A DNA stretch of 64,000 nt from Bacteroidota bacterium (GTDB lineage: Bacteria > Bacteroidota > Bacteroidia > Chitinophagales > Saprospiraceae), in the NCBI GenBank assembly GCA_963169455.1, contig CAUJDW010000007.1, positions 1 through 64,000 on the forward strand. The letters are read 5' to 3'. Positions within the stretch are counted from its first letter, which is position 1. Every line of letters starts with the position of its first letter. The translations under genes and the position numbers were made by a program. A model generated the notes under the pieces. That model was given only the letters and a program-made list of their open reading frames with translations. It did no database searches and was not told the DNA's origin. Below, in pieces: positions 24,193 to 33,434 of the stretch.

Positions 24193-25212
24193 ATGCCATC
24201 AATAAGCCTGGTTTTGAGGAAATCCGCAAAAATGTTGGGCCTGTTGGCTTTTTGCCTCTATGCAAACCAGGGCGCCATAGCTCAGGCGCAGCCCGAATCC
24301 GACAGCCATGATGTGATGCGCATCGAAAATGAGTTCAAGCTGGCAGTTCCTTCGAACCTGGAAGATTCCGTCTGGCAATACCTTCTCGCCAGATACGACA
24401 ACAGCAACTTTTTCCTAAAAGAACTCGACCCCTCTTTTAATACTCAGTTCGCAGAGGAATTTTTCGTCGACCAGTATTTTGACGACAAGGCATTCCGGGT
24501 GATGGCTTCCATGAATGGCGTCCGCTGCCGCTCGAGAGTGGTATTGAGCGACCCCTACAGCGAAAAAGATGGCCGGGACCTGATACAACTGAAATTTAAC
24601 GAAATCGGCTCGGACAACAACCTCAACAGGGGAGAATACAAATACCCGGTGGATGATGAAGCACTTCAGCTTTCGAACAACAACCCGCAGCCTTTGCTGA
24701 GGTTGACCGAAACAGCGTACCGAAAAGAAGTGATACGGCGGCTGAAACAGCACGGGATAGACGCCTACAGCCTGTACCCAACTATCAGGCTTGAGCAAAT
24801 GCGCAGGAGGGCCTATGTTTCCAAAGGCGCTGCGCCATTTGCCACCCTGACGCTTGACAACGTCACTGCACTTTACGAAGGGCAGTCCCGCCAATTCGTC
24901 GAACTCGAACTTGAGCTGAACGAAATAGGCTATACCCAAAGCGATTCGGCGGGGCGTGCGAAAATGGAACGCATCAACGGCCTGGTAAAAAAGGATATAC
25001 TCAACCGCTTTCCTGCCATCAAGCAGGATCAGACACCGAAATACAACAAGGCAGGGCTTGCTTTCGGCATTAAGGCTGAAAGCATTCCCGCAGAGGAACA
25101 AGGCAATGCCTTTTCCCCTTATTTTTGGGTGGCGGCCATTTCGGGATTACTTTTGACGCTGGGTTTGTTGTGGAGAAAATGGAATTCCCAAAAACCCGGA
25201 ACAGCCCGTTAA
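24193..25212 (+). CDS. Exported CYTH/VTC-type tunnel protein
   Basis: A 339-residue protein with an N-terminal signal (about 1-31, GLLAFCLYANQGAIA) and a C-terminal helix (about 300-320). Between them is a triphosphate-tunnel (CYTH/VTC) domain. The ExExK metal/phosphate motif is ENEFK at residues 45-49. Basic residues on later strands are RCRSR, LIQLKF, RGEYKYP and YPTIRLEQMRRRAYV, and acidic closing strands are TLTLDN and FVELELELN. The nearest relatives I recall are the polyphosphate-polymerase (VTC) domain proteins paired with DUF4956 and CotH genes, but those are usually cytosolic; the signal peptide and tail anchor here place the domain outside the inner membrane, where ATP is absent. 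Confidence 0.78.
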   Translation: MPSISLVLRKSAKMLGLLAFCLYANQGAIAQAQPESDSHDVMRIENEFKLAVPSNLEDSVWQYLLARYDNSNFFLKELDPSFNTQFAEEFFVDQYFDDKAFRVMASMNGVRCRSRVVLSDPYSEKDGRDLIQLKFNEIGSDNNLNRGEYKYPVDDEALQLSNNNPQPLLRLTETAYRKEVIRRLKQHGIDAYSLYPTIRLEQMRRRAYVSKGAAPFATLTLDNVTALYEGQSRQFVELELELNEIGYTQSDSAGRAKMERINGLVKKDILNRFPAIKQDQTPKYNKAGLAFGIKAESIPAEEQGNAFSPYFWVAAISGLLLTLGLLWRKWNSQKPGTAR

Positions 25213-25297
25213 TACTGCAAAAATATTCTGCCGCAACCTGAAAGGGCCAGGGCGGAAGGGCTATATTCTTAACAACCTGATTCAAAAACTTTTCTTC

Positions 25298-28036
25298 ATG
25301 TTCTCCCAGAGGATACTCAGACTCTTTCTGCTGCCTTTTTATTTGTTCGGGGCAGCGTTCATGAGCGGCCAGCACCTGCCGGAAGGCTTCTACGAAGAGG
25401 CTTTCCTGACGCAGTTTGAATTTCCCACCGTCATCACTTTTGACGAAAGCGGGCGCATGTTCGTCGCCGAAAAGGACGGCCGGGTGTTCATCGTGGACAG
25501 TAGCGGGCAGGTGCAGCCCGAACCGCTGATCGACATCTCCGGGGAAGTGTCCAACTGGAAAGACCACGGGCTGATGGGCTTCGCCCTCGGCCGGGATTTC
25601 CTTTCCGACGGCTATTTCTACCTGCTCTACGCCCTCGACCTGCACTATTACGACCATTTCGGCACGCCGGCCTACAAGCCCGACACCACCGTAATAAACC
25701 ACCCCACTATCGGGCGGGTGGCGCGATACCAGGCCGACCCCGCTTCGGGCTTTTCGCGCGCCATCCCGGAGAGCCGCAAGCTGCTGCTCGGGGAAACCCT
25801 GGACAACGGCATCCCCCTCTTGTACGAATTCCACGGCCTGGGCAGCCTGATCATGGGCGAAGACGGCACCTTGCTGATCTCCTGCGGCGACGCCACCAGC
25901 AATGCCGGCTCCGATACCGGAGGCGACAGCCTGGGCACCATGGTGACACCCGCCCTGGCCCGGGGCATCATCACGCCCGACCAGGACCTGGGCTCTTACC
26001 GGGCCATGTACCTGAACAACTACAACGGCAAGATATTGCGCATCAACGCCGAAACGGGCGACGGGCTGCCCAGCAACCCCTTCTACGACCCGGCGCAGCC
26101 GCGGTCGCCGAAGTCCCGGATCTGGGCCTGGGGGCTCCGCAACCCCTACCGCATCACGCTGCGCCCCAATTCCGGCAGCCACTTCCCCCAGGACGGGCGG
26201 CCCGGGGTGCTCTATGTCGGCGATGTGGGCAACGGGGCCTGGGAAGAACTGGACATCGTCGAGTTCGGCGGCCAGAATTTCGGCTGGCCTATTCTCGAAG
26301 GCATCGGCTCGCACTGGCCCTACAGCGACCAACCGGCGCCGGAGAACCCCATGGCGCCAAACCCGCTTTACGGCGAGGGCTGCGACAAAGCTTTTTTCGA
26401 CTTTAAGGACCTCTTCGTTTCCCTGCAACGCGATGGCGCACCGGCTCCCCGCAACCCCTGCGACACCAGCCTGGCTATAGATAATTTCATCGTCGGTTAC
26501 CCCCCGGCCATCCAGTGGACCAACTCCCGCTGGAACCCGCCCACCCGCACCTGGATACCCTTTTTCAACGACCGCGGCCTCCTGAACGGCGCCGAACTGG
26601 GCGCCGGCCAAACCAGCGTCGCCGGGGAAAAATTCGACGGCTATTCCGCACTGGCCGGCGTTTTCTATGATGGAAGCCAGTTCCCACCCCAATACCAGGG
26701 CAAATTCTTCGCCGTTGACTTCAACCACTGGATACGGATTATGGAGTTCGATGAGAACAACAAGCTGCTCTCTGTCGAGCCTTTCCATACTTACGCCAAA
26801 GACATCATCCACCTGGCGCTCAACCCGGTGGACGGGAAGCTGTACTACATCAACCTGGACGGCCACATCCGCCGGATCAGCTTCGGAGGCAACCCGCCGC
26901 CTGTAGCCGTCATCGATGCCGACCGCTACTTCGGGCCAAGCCCCCTGACGGTGCAGTTCGACGGCGGCCAGTCTTTCGACAACATAGGCCCGGTGGCCAG
27001 CTACCTCTGGGATTTCGGCAACGGCCAGGGCAGCACCGAAAAGGCCCCGGCGCATACCTTCCTGGCCAGCGGCAACAGCCCGCAAAGCTTCACCGTAAAG
27101 TTGACGGTAACCGACAGCCTGGGCGCTATAGCCACTTCCCAGGCCATCGTATCCCTCAACAACAGCCCGCCCCAGGTGGAGATCACCAGTTTTAAAGACG
27201 GCGACCGTTATCCAATGAACCAGGGCACCACCCTGTTGCGCCTGGCAGCAGAAGTCCAGGATGCCGAACACAAGAATGAAGAACTCCTCTACCAGTGGCG
27301 CATCTTTTCCCACCACAACGACCACTTCCATCCCGACCCCGTGAATTTCGAGCCCGAAACCTTTGCCCTGATCAGCCCGCTGGGCTGCGACGGGGAGGAA
27401 TACTGGTACCGCATCGAACTCACCGTTACCGACCCCGCGGGTTTGTCAACCACCCGCTCGCAATCCATATATCCCAATTGCGACGGCCCTTTCATCAGCA
27501 TTACAGAACTCGAAGCCACGCCTGACGAGGGGATGATACATCTGTCGTGGATGTCCAGCTTCGAAGACAGCATCGACTATTTCGAGGTGCAGCGCGGCGC
27601 CGACTACTTCCACTTCCATACCATAGCCTCCCTGCCGCCCAATGCGGAGCATGAGGGCTTGCTGTACCGGCTCGACGACCCCGGCCCGATCCGGGGGCTG
27701 AACATCTACCGGATCAAGGCCCGGAGCCTGAACGGCGCCTACCTGTACTCACGGCCTGTGGAGGTGTCCTACCCCCGCCCACGCCCCATCCGCCTGTTCC
27801 CCAACCCTGCCCGGGAATCCTTTACGGTGGAGGTGCTGAAGGCCGAAGCACCCGTCGTCGAGCTGGAGTTGTTCAACGAGCTGGGGGCCAGCGTGCTGAA
27901 GCAAAGCTGGCCGGCAGAGCCGGAGCAGGCATTCAGCGCCCGGGCCAGCACGCAGTTCCTGAGCAACGGCCCGTACCTTTACCGCATCACCAACGGTGAG
28001 CAGCGGAAGGCAGGAAAACTGGTGGTGGCAAAGTAA
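25298..28036 (+). CDS. Secreted PQQ-type sugar dehydrogenase with PKD and T9SS sorting domains
   Basis: A 912-residue exported protein. After the signal peptide (1-24) comes a six-bladed propeller of the glucose/sorbosone dehydrogenase family (about 30-530): FEFPTVITFDESGRMFVAE, KDHGLMGFALGRDF, the catalytic-type histidine in YEFHGLGSLIMGEDG, and SRIWAWGLRNPYRITLRP. A PKD domain follows (about 540-615, TVQFDGGQSFDN and YLWDFGNGQG), then a beta-rich linker and a C-terminal type A T9SS sorting domain (about 825-912; RLFPNPARESF and a final GKLVVAK). The protein should be exported by T9SS and bound to the cell surface. It is 85 bases downstream of the CYTH gene but probably separate in function. 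Substrate unknown. Confidence 0.88.
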   Translation: MFSQRILRLFLLPFYLFGAAFMSGQHLPEGFYEEAFLTQFEFPTVITFDESGRMFVAEKDGRVFIVDSSGQVQPEPLIDISGEVSNWKDHGLMGFALGRDFLSDGYFYLLYALDLHYYDHFGTPAYKPDTTVINHPTIGRVARYQADPASGFSRAIPESRKLLLGETLDNGIPLLYEFHGLGSLIMGEDGTLLISCGDATSNAGSDTGGDSLGTMVTPALARGIITPDQDLGSYRAMYLNNYNGKILRINAETGDGLPSNPFYDPAQPRSPKSRIWAWGLRNPYRITLRPNSGSHFPQDGRPGVLYVGDVGNGAWEELDIVEFGGQNFGWPILEGIGSHWPYSDQPAPENPMAPNPLYGEGCDKAFFDFKDLFVSLQRDGAPAPRNPCDTSLAIDNFIVGYPPAIQWTNSRWNPPTRTWIPFFNDRGLLNGAELGAGQTSVAGEKFDGYSALAGVFYDGSQFPPQYQGKFFAVDFNHWIRIMEFDENNKLLSVEPFHTYAKDIIHLALNPVDGKLYYINLDGHIRRISFGGNPPPVAVIDADRYFGPSPLTVQFDGGQSFDNIGPVASYLWDFGNGQGSTEKAPAHTFLASGNSPQSFTVKLTVTDSLGAIATSQAIVSLNNSPPQVEITSFKDGDRYPMNQGTTLLRLAAEVQDAEHKNEELLYQWRIFSHHNDHFHPDPVNFEPETFALISPLGCDGEEYWYRIELTVTDPAGLSTTRSQSIYPNCDGPFISITELEATPDEGMIHLSWMSSFEDSIDYFEVQRGADYFHFHTIASLPPNAEHEGLLYRLDDPGPIRGLNIYRIKARSLNGAYLYSRPVEVSYPRPRPIRLFPNPARESFTVEVLKAEAPVVELELFNELGASVLKQSWPAEPEQAFSARASTQFLSNGPYLYRITNGEQRKAGKLVVAK

Positions 28037-28060
28037 GGTAACGGTTAAGCCTGAATCCCA

Positions 28061-29488
28061 ATGAAGCCCCTGATACTTCTGCTCGCCCTTATCTGCAGCC
28101 TACTGTTTGCATACTGCGCGGCGCGGGCGGCTCTGTTGTCGATGACCCACGACGAGAGCACGACGGTGCTGATGTACGCCAGCCAGCCCTGGGGGCAAAT
28201 AATGGCCAACGAGCCGCCGAGCGCCAACAACCATATATTGAACAGCCTGCTGGTGAAGCTCTTCACTTTGGGCGGCCTGCACAAGGTGCTGGTGCGCCTG
28301 CCCAACCTGCTTGCCGGCGCCCTTTTCCTGTTTTTCGCCTGCCGGCTGGTACATGAGGAGGAAAAGCGCAGGGCATGGCGCGTGGCCGGCCTGGCCTTGC
28401 TGGCCTTCAACCCCTATCTGCTGGAGTTTTTCGGGCTGGCCCGCGGCTACGGGCTCAGCCTGGCTTTCCTGATGGGCAGCCTGTATTTCGCCTCGCGTTT
28501 CGTGCGTGGCCCCGAAATGAGGCCCCTGGCGTGGAGCCTGCTGCTGGCCGTCCCGGGCTGTTACAGCAACCTCACGATGCTGAACTACTTCCTCGCCCTG
28601 TGGGCCGCCATAATCTTCTTCCCGCTGATACGGCCCGGCGCCCTGGTGCGCAAGCAGTGGCTGAAAGCCAACGGGCTGGCTTTGCTTTTTGCCGTACTGT
28701 TATCTGCCCTGCTCTTTACGCCGGTGAAAGCCAGCCTCGGGGCCGGTGCTTTTTATTATGGCGGCGAAAACGGATTTTTTGCCGACACCCTGGGCTCCCT
28801 GGCGCGGCATTTTGTGAATGGCCGCCGGTATTTTGGGGACAATACGGATCTGATATTATCCTGGGCGGCAGCCCTCCTGCTCGTGTCCGCGATGGTTTGG
28901 CAGGTGCGGGGCCGGATACGGGGCGCACAGGCTGGCAGCGGGGCCTTTTTCAGCCTGATCCTGGCCGTCATGGCGCTCGGCACGATAGCGCAGCGGGCCT
29001 GGCTGGACACCCCCTTCCTCACCGGCCGGACGGCCCTGATCTTTTACCCATTGATGTCGCTGGTGGTTTGGAGCCTGAGGCGCGAAGCCCCGGCCCGGGC
29101 CGCCTGGGCGCCGGCGGCGCTGCTGGCCGCCAACCTGGTTGCCAACGCCAACCTTGTTCAAAGCCAGGACTGGTGGTATGACCGGCATACCGAATCCGTT
29201 GCCGGATACGTGGCGGCCCGGGGGCAGGAAGGGCAACACATACGCTTCGGGGCTTCCTGGCTGTTTACCCCCACCATCCAGTATTACCGCCAGGCCTGGA
29301 ATATCGGCTATTTCATCGGCCCGAATATGGACCGGGAAGTTCCCGGCGGCAAGTATTTCGATTATTACTATCTTCACCGGGACGATACGGCGCGCCTGCA
29401 TCCGGATTATGTGCCGGAAAAACAGTTCGGCGCGTATTTCCTCATGAAACTGCCTCCCGAGAAAAAAGAGAAGCCAGGCGAGGAATGA
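28061..29488 (+). CDS. GT-C-type glycosyltransferase-like membrane protein
   Basis: A 475-residue polytopic protein with about ten helices. The first external loop holds MTHDESTTV, an acidic motif in the place where GT-C enzymes (ArnT/PMT type) carry their catalytic Asp/Glu. The C-terminal soluble part (about 380-475) holds FGASWLFTPTIQYYRQAW. Such enzymes use a polyprenyl-phosphate sugar as donor. It starts 24 bases after the dehydrogenase and its stop overlaps the start of the next gene (ATGA at 29485-29488), so translation is probably coupled. Substrate is unknown. Confidence 0.7.
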   Translation: MKPLILLLALICSLLFAYCAARAALLSMTHDESTTVLMYASQPWGQIMANEPPSANNHILNSLLVKLFTLGGLHKVLVRLPNLLAGALFLFFACRLVHEEEKRRAWRVAGLALLAFNPYLLEFFGLARGYGLSLAFLMGSLYFASRFVRGPEMRPLAWSLLLAVPGCYSNLTMLNYFLALWAAIIFFPLIRPGALVRKQWLKANGLALLFAVLLSALLFTPVKASLGAGAFYYGGENGFFADTLGSLARHFVNGRRYFGDNTDLILSWAAALLLVSAMVWQVRGRIRGAQAGSGAFFSLILAVMALGTIAQRAWLDTPFLTGRTALIFYPLMSLVVWSLRREAPARAAWAPAALLAANLVANANLVQSQDWWYDRHTESVAGYVAARGQEGQHIRFGASWLFTPTIQYYRQAWNIGYFIGPNMDREVPGGKYFDYYYLHRDDTARLHPDYVPEKQFGAYFLMKLPPEKKEKPGEE

Positions 29489-30792
29489 AGAAAGTGACCC
29501 AATTTCTGATATATGCCCGCAGTTTTGGGCTGCGCCACTATCTGTGGCTGATCCTGTTGTTTGCCGGCTACCGCGCGGCGACACTTCACGTCCGCTTCTT
29601 CAACGGCATCATCTGGTCCGATTCGGAGGGCTATTACCTCTATCTGCCGGCGCTTTTCATCCACGGCGGCTTCGAGGGGCTGGAGGTGCTCACCGAGGTG
29701 CAGTTTCCGATGTATCCGGGTACGAACAAGCGCCTTACCCGCTACACTTATGGCGTAGCCCTGATGCAATCCCCCTTTTTCCTGGCGGCTCACAGCATGG
29801 CGAAGCTGAGCGGGCAGCCGGCGGACGGCTATGGCCCGCCCTATCGGCGCGCCATTCAAATAGCCGCCTTGCTGTATGGCTTTCTGGGTTTGCTTTTCCT
29901 GAAGCGGACGCTGGAACGGCACTTCCGGCCTATAGTGGTTTTCCTGACGGTAGTTGGCCTGTATTTCGGCACCAATCTTTACCACTATATGGTGCAGGAG
30001 CCGGGCATGTCGCACATTTACTCCTTTTTCCTGTTCAGCCTGTTCATTTATCTGGCTCCCCGCTTCTGGGAGCGCCCGGGGCCGGGCATTTTCGCCGGCA
30101 TGGGGTTCCTGCTGGGGCTCATCACCCTCATCCGGCCCACCAACCTGGTGCTGTTGCTGTACCTGCTGCTGTTCGACATAAACAGTTGGGCGCGCCTGCG
30201 GGAGCGGATGCAGTTCATCGGGCAGCGCTTTGGCGCCCTTCTGCTCGCCCCGCTGGCCAGCTTCCTGGTTTTTATTCCCCAGTTCGCCTACTGGAAATAT
30301 ATTTCCGGCGACTGGCTGTTGTGGTCTTACGGCGATGAAGGGTTTACCAACTGGAACCAGCCCCGGGTGGACATGGTGCTGTTCCACATCAAAAACGGCT
30401 GGCTGCTGTTCAGCCCCATGGCGGGCCTGGCCGTGCTGGGCTGCCTGCTCGGCAGTTGGAAAAACCGATACAACATTGCCGTCGTGTTCCTCATCCTGCT
30501 GATTTCCCTGTACGCCTTCGGCAGTTGGTGGTGCTGGTGGTTCGGCGGCGCCTTCGGGCACCGCAGCTTCGTCGAGTTTTACACCCTGCTGGCCTTCCCC
30601 TACGCCTGGCTGGTTTCCATTGTCTGGGAACAGAAAAGCGTTTATCGTTTCACCTTCCTGTTGTTGTGGGCCGCCCTGGCCTATTACAGTTATTTCCTGA
30701 CGGTTTATTACATAAGCCCCCATTATGACTGGCCCCGCTGGCGGGAGGTTGTGGACTGGATGCTGCATTTTCGGCTGGGAAAAAAACTGTGA
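29485..30792 (+). CDS. GT-C-type membrane protein, paralogue of the 31559 gene
   Basis: A 435-residue polytopic protein (about ten helices). An acidic early loop, GIIWSDSEGYYLYLPALF, is in the place of the GT-C catalytic site. Shared with the gene at 31559 are the dipeptide-rich words YWKYISGDWLLWSYGDEGF, NGWLLFSPMAGL and WWCWWFGGAFGHRSFVE. The stop at 30792 is followed 50 bases later by the GT2 gene. The two paralogues flanking a GT2 suggest a polyprenol-linked glycan or surface-glycosylation pathway; what is glycosylated cannot be said. Confidence 0.7.
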   Translation: MKKVTQFLIYARSFGLRHYLWLILLFAGYRAATLHVRFFNGIIWSDSEGYYLYLPALFIHGGFEGLEVLTEVQFPMYPGTNKRLTRYTYGVALMQSPFFLAAHSMAKLSGQPADGYGPPYRRAIQIAALLYGFLGLLFLKRTLERHFRPIVVFLTVVGLYFGTNLYHYMVQEPGMSHIYSFFLFSLFIYLAPRFWERPGPGIFAGMGFLLGLITLIRPTNLVLLLYLLLFDINSWARLRERMQFIGQRFGALLLAPLASFLVFIPQFAYWKYISGDWLLWSYGDEGFTNWNQPRVDMVLFHIKNGWLLFSPMAGLAVLGCLLGSWKNRYNIAVVFLILLISLYAFGSWWCWWFGGAFGHRSFVEFYTLLAFPYAWLVSIVWEQKSVYRFTFLLLWAALAYYSYFLTVYYISPHYDWPRWREVVDWMLHFRLGKKL

Positions 30793-30796
30793 TGCC

Positions 30797-30804
30797 TACT
30801 TTTG
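30797..30804 (+). promoter_or_regulatory. Putative -7 element before the GT2 gene
   Basis: TACTTTTG fits TAnnTTTG and lies 38 bases before the ATG at 30843. The -33 region only has TTTC at about the right distance, so this may be a secondary promoter inside the cluster. Confidence 0.35.
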
Positions 30805-30842
30805 CTTAATTTAGCCCCCGATTACCGAAACACAAGCCGCTG

Positions 30843-31559
30843 ATGAACAAAACCCTGTCTATTGTAATACCCGCCTACAACGAAGAGCCGACCATCCACC
30901 TGATCCTGGACAAGGTAAAAGCCGTAGAGCTGATAGGGGGCCTGGAAAAAGAAGTGATCGTCGTCAACGACTGCTCCAAAGACGATACCGAAGGCGCCAT
31001 TCGCCGCTATATGGAGTCCAACCCCGGCTTCAACATCCAGTACTACCGGCACGAAGTGAACCAGGGCAAGGGTGCTGCCCTGCACACCGGAATCAGGAAA
31101 GCCGGCGGCGATTACATCATCATCCAGGATGCGGACCTGGAGTACGACCCGGAGGAGTACAACATTTTGCTGCGCCCCATTCTCGACGGGATGGCGGATG
31201 TGGTATATGGATCGCGGTTCATGGGCGGCAAGCCCCATCGGATTCTCTTCTTCTGGCATTCCATTGGCAACAAGTTCCTGACCTTCCTGTCCAACGCCTT
31301 CACCAACCTGAACCTGACGGACATGGAAACCTGCTATAAGCTCTTCCGGGCCGACATCCTCAAGAACCTGGACCTGCGGGAAAAACGCTTCGGCTTCGAG
31401 CCCGAGGTGACCGCCAGGGTTGCCCGGGTGCCGGGAGCCAGGATATACGAGGTGGGCATCTCCTATTACGGGCGCACCTATGCCGAAGGCAAAAAGATCA
31501 ACTGGAAAGACGGCTTCCGGGCCATCTATTGCATCCTGAAGTACAATCTTGGCCGGTAA
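30843..31559 (+). CDS. Family 2 glycosyltransferase (polyprenyl-phosphate sugar synthase-like)
   Basis: A 238-residue cytosolic GT-A enzyme. It shows [17 protein letters not shown] at the nucleotide-sugar site, [10 protein letters not shown], the metal-binding [11 protein letters not shown] and the acceptor region VYGSRFMGG followed by [14 protein letters not shown]. It lacks membrane helices. This is the profile of dolichyl/undecaprenyl-phosphate mannose or glucose synthases, which load sugar onto the lipid carrier used by GT-C enzymes; three such candidates flank it. Its stop codon TAA overlaps the ATG of the next gene (TAATG). Confidence 0.88.
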   Translation: MNKTLSIVIPAYNEEPTIHLILDKVKAVELIGGLEKEVIVVNDCSKDDTEGAIRRYMESNPGFNIQYYRHEVNQGKGAALHTGIRKAGGDYIIIQDADLEYDPEEYNILLRPILDGMADVVYGSRFMGGKPHRILFFWHSIGNKFLTFLSNAFTNLNLTDMETCYKLFRADILKNLDLREKRFGFEPEVTARVARVPGARIYEVGISYYGRTYAEGKKINWKDGFRAIYCILKYNLGR

Positions 31560-33358
31560 TGCGCAGCCGCTACTCCCTCTACGCCTGGTTCCTGTGCAGC
31601 CTTTTCCTCTTGGCTGCGGGCCTGTTGTATTACCCCAAGTGGAAGATCGGGCAGACGGAAGCCACTATCAGCTGGGACGTGTCGGGCTATTATTTCTACC
31701 TGCCTGCCGTTTTCATTTACAAAGACCTGAAGAAAGTTGGTTTCCGCGAAGAGATCCATCAAAAGTACCAGCCGGCCGGCAGCCCTTATCAGGCCTTTGA
31801 GCACGAGAGCGGCAACTATGTGATGAAATATTCCGCCGGCATGGCCGTGCAGTACCTGCCCTTTTTCCTGGCCGCCCATGCCCTGGCCGGCCCCATGGGC
31901 TATCCCGCCGACGGTTTTTCGCGGCCCTATCAGCTGGCCATCAGCCTGGGCAGCTTGCTGGTGGCCATGCTTGGGCTGTGGCTGCTGCGGCGCAGCCTGC
32001 TGGTGTACTTCCCCGACAAAGCCGTGGCCGGCGTGCTGCTGCTGTTGGTTTTCGCCACCAACTACCTGGATTACGCAGCCATCAACGGGGCCATGACGCA
32101 CAACTACCTCTTCACCTTATACGCCCTGCTGGTTTGGCTAACCATCCGCTTCTACCAATGGCCGAGCAGGTGGAAAGCGATCGGGATCGGGCTCACTGCC
32201 GGGCTGGCTGCCCTGGCCCGCCCCACAGAGGCCATCTGCATCCTGATCCCCCTGCTGTGGGGCGTCCCCCATGTGATCGCCCTGCGCGAGCGCCTGGCTT
32301 TCTTTCGGCGCCACTGGCCCATGCTGGCTATGGCGGCCGTTGCCTGCCTGGCCGTTGGCAGCATTCAGCTTTTGTACTGGAAATACGTTTCCGGCGACTG
32401 GATCGTGTACAGCTATCAGGATCAGGGCTTCAGCTGGCTGAAACCGCATATCAAAGACGGGCTGTTCAGCTTCCGCGCCGGCTGGCTGGTTTATACCCCC
32501 GCCATGCTGTTCGCTCTGCTGGGCTTCTTCCCCCTGTACCGGCAATACCGCCTGCTGTTCTGGCCAACGCTGGTTTTCAGCCTGCTTTTCATGTATATCA
32601 CTTTTTCCTGGGACATCTGGTGGTACGGCGGCAGCCTCGGGCAGCGCGCCATGGTGCAGGCTTATGCCATCCTGGCCTTTCCGCTGGCCGCACTGCTGCA
32701 GTGGGTGCTTGCGCAAAAGCGGTGGCTGCGGTATAGCTTTGCGGCTTTATGCCTGTTTTTCAGCTATTACAACATCTGGTGGACGCACCAGGCCCACCGC
32801 GGCGGGTTGTTCGCCAGCGAGCAGATGACCAAACCCTATTTCCAGCGGGTGCTTTTCCGATACGAAGTCCCGGAAGAAACCAAAAAACTGCTCGACAACA
32901 AATACATTTTTGAAGGCGAGCGCCGCAACCTGAAGGTGATCTACGAAAATAGCTTCGAATCCGACAGCATCATGGCGGGCTGCCCGCTGCCGGCCATCAG
33001 CGGCCGGGGGTCGCTCTGCCTGGGGAAGGGCCAGCAGTTCAGCCCCGTTTTCACCATCCCCTTCGAGCCGGAAAAGCGCCAGTGGCTGCGCGCAACGGCC
33101 ACCTTCCGCTGCCAGGACAAAGAATGGGACACCTGGCGCATGACGCAATTCATCGTGCGTTTCATGCAGGGCGATCAGAAAGTCAGGGAACACCTCATCC
33201 GCGTTTACCGGTTCCTCGACAACGGCCAAACGAGGGAATTACACCTCGACTGCAAGTTCCCACGCAAACCGTTTAACCGTATCGAGCTGGCATTCTGGAA
33301 TGCGGACAGCGACAAACCCATTGCCATCGACAACCTGAAGGTGGAAACCTTCGAGTAA
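31559..33358 (+). CDS. GT-C-type membrane protein with fused C-terminal beta-sandwich
   Basis: A 599-residue protein whose ATG overlaps the preceding stop. The first 410 residues form about ten helices, with the acidic loop ATISWDVSGYYFYLPAVF early and YWKYVSGDWIVYSYQDQGF, RAGWLVYTPAML and WDIWWYGGSLGQRAMVQ later, paralogous to the protein at 29485. Residues about 430-599 form a soluble domain resembling a jelly-roll carbohydrate-binding module, ending in PIAIDNLKVETFE. The neighbouring paralogue lacks this domain. It may hold the acceptor glycan. Function within the glycosylation cluster is inferred. Confidence 0.72.
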   Translation: MRSRYSLYAWFLCSLFLLAAGLLYYPKWKIGQTEATISWDVSGYYFYLPAVFIYKDLKKVGFREEIHQKYQPAGSPYQAFEHESGNYVMKYSAGMAVQYLPFFLAAHALAGPMGYPADGFSRPYQLAISLGSLLVAMLGLWLLRRSLLVYFPDKAVAGVLLLLVFATNYLDYAAINGAMTHNYLFTLYALLVWLTIRFYQWPSRWKAIGIGLTAGLAALARPTEAICILIPLLWGVPHVIALRERLAFFRRHWPMLAMAAVACLAVGSIQLLYWKYVSGDWIVYSYQDQGFSWLKPHIKDGLFSFRAGWLVYTPAMLFALLGFFPLYRQYRLLFWPTLVFSLLFMYITFSWDIWWYGGSLGQRAMVQAYAILAFPLAALLQWVLAQKRWLRYSFAALCLFFSYYNIWWTHQAHRGGLFASEQMTKPYFQRVLFRYEVPEETKKLLDNKYIFEGERRNLKVIYENSFESDSIMAGCPLPAISGRGSLCLGKGQQFSPVFTIPFEPEKRQWLRATATFRCQDKEWDTWRMTQFIVRFMQGDQKVREHLIRVYRFLDNGQTRELHLDCKFPRKPFNRIELAFWNADSDKPIAIDNLKVETFE

Positions 33359-33434
33359 AGCCCGCCGGGCAAGCCAACCTGCCGGGGCTTTCGCCTGTTC
33401 TATTCCAAAAGGAAACAGCACCGCAAAAGCAGAT

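Noticed and set aside
25070-27331. Minus-strand frame of about 750 codons opposite the sugar dehydrogenase
   Set aside because: The sense strand has a signal peptide, propeller, PKD and T9SS domains; the antisense translation is Val/Gly/Ala-rich noise.
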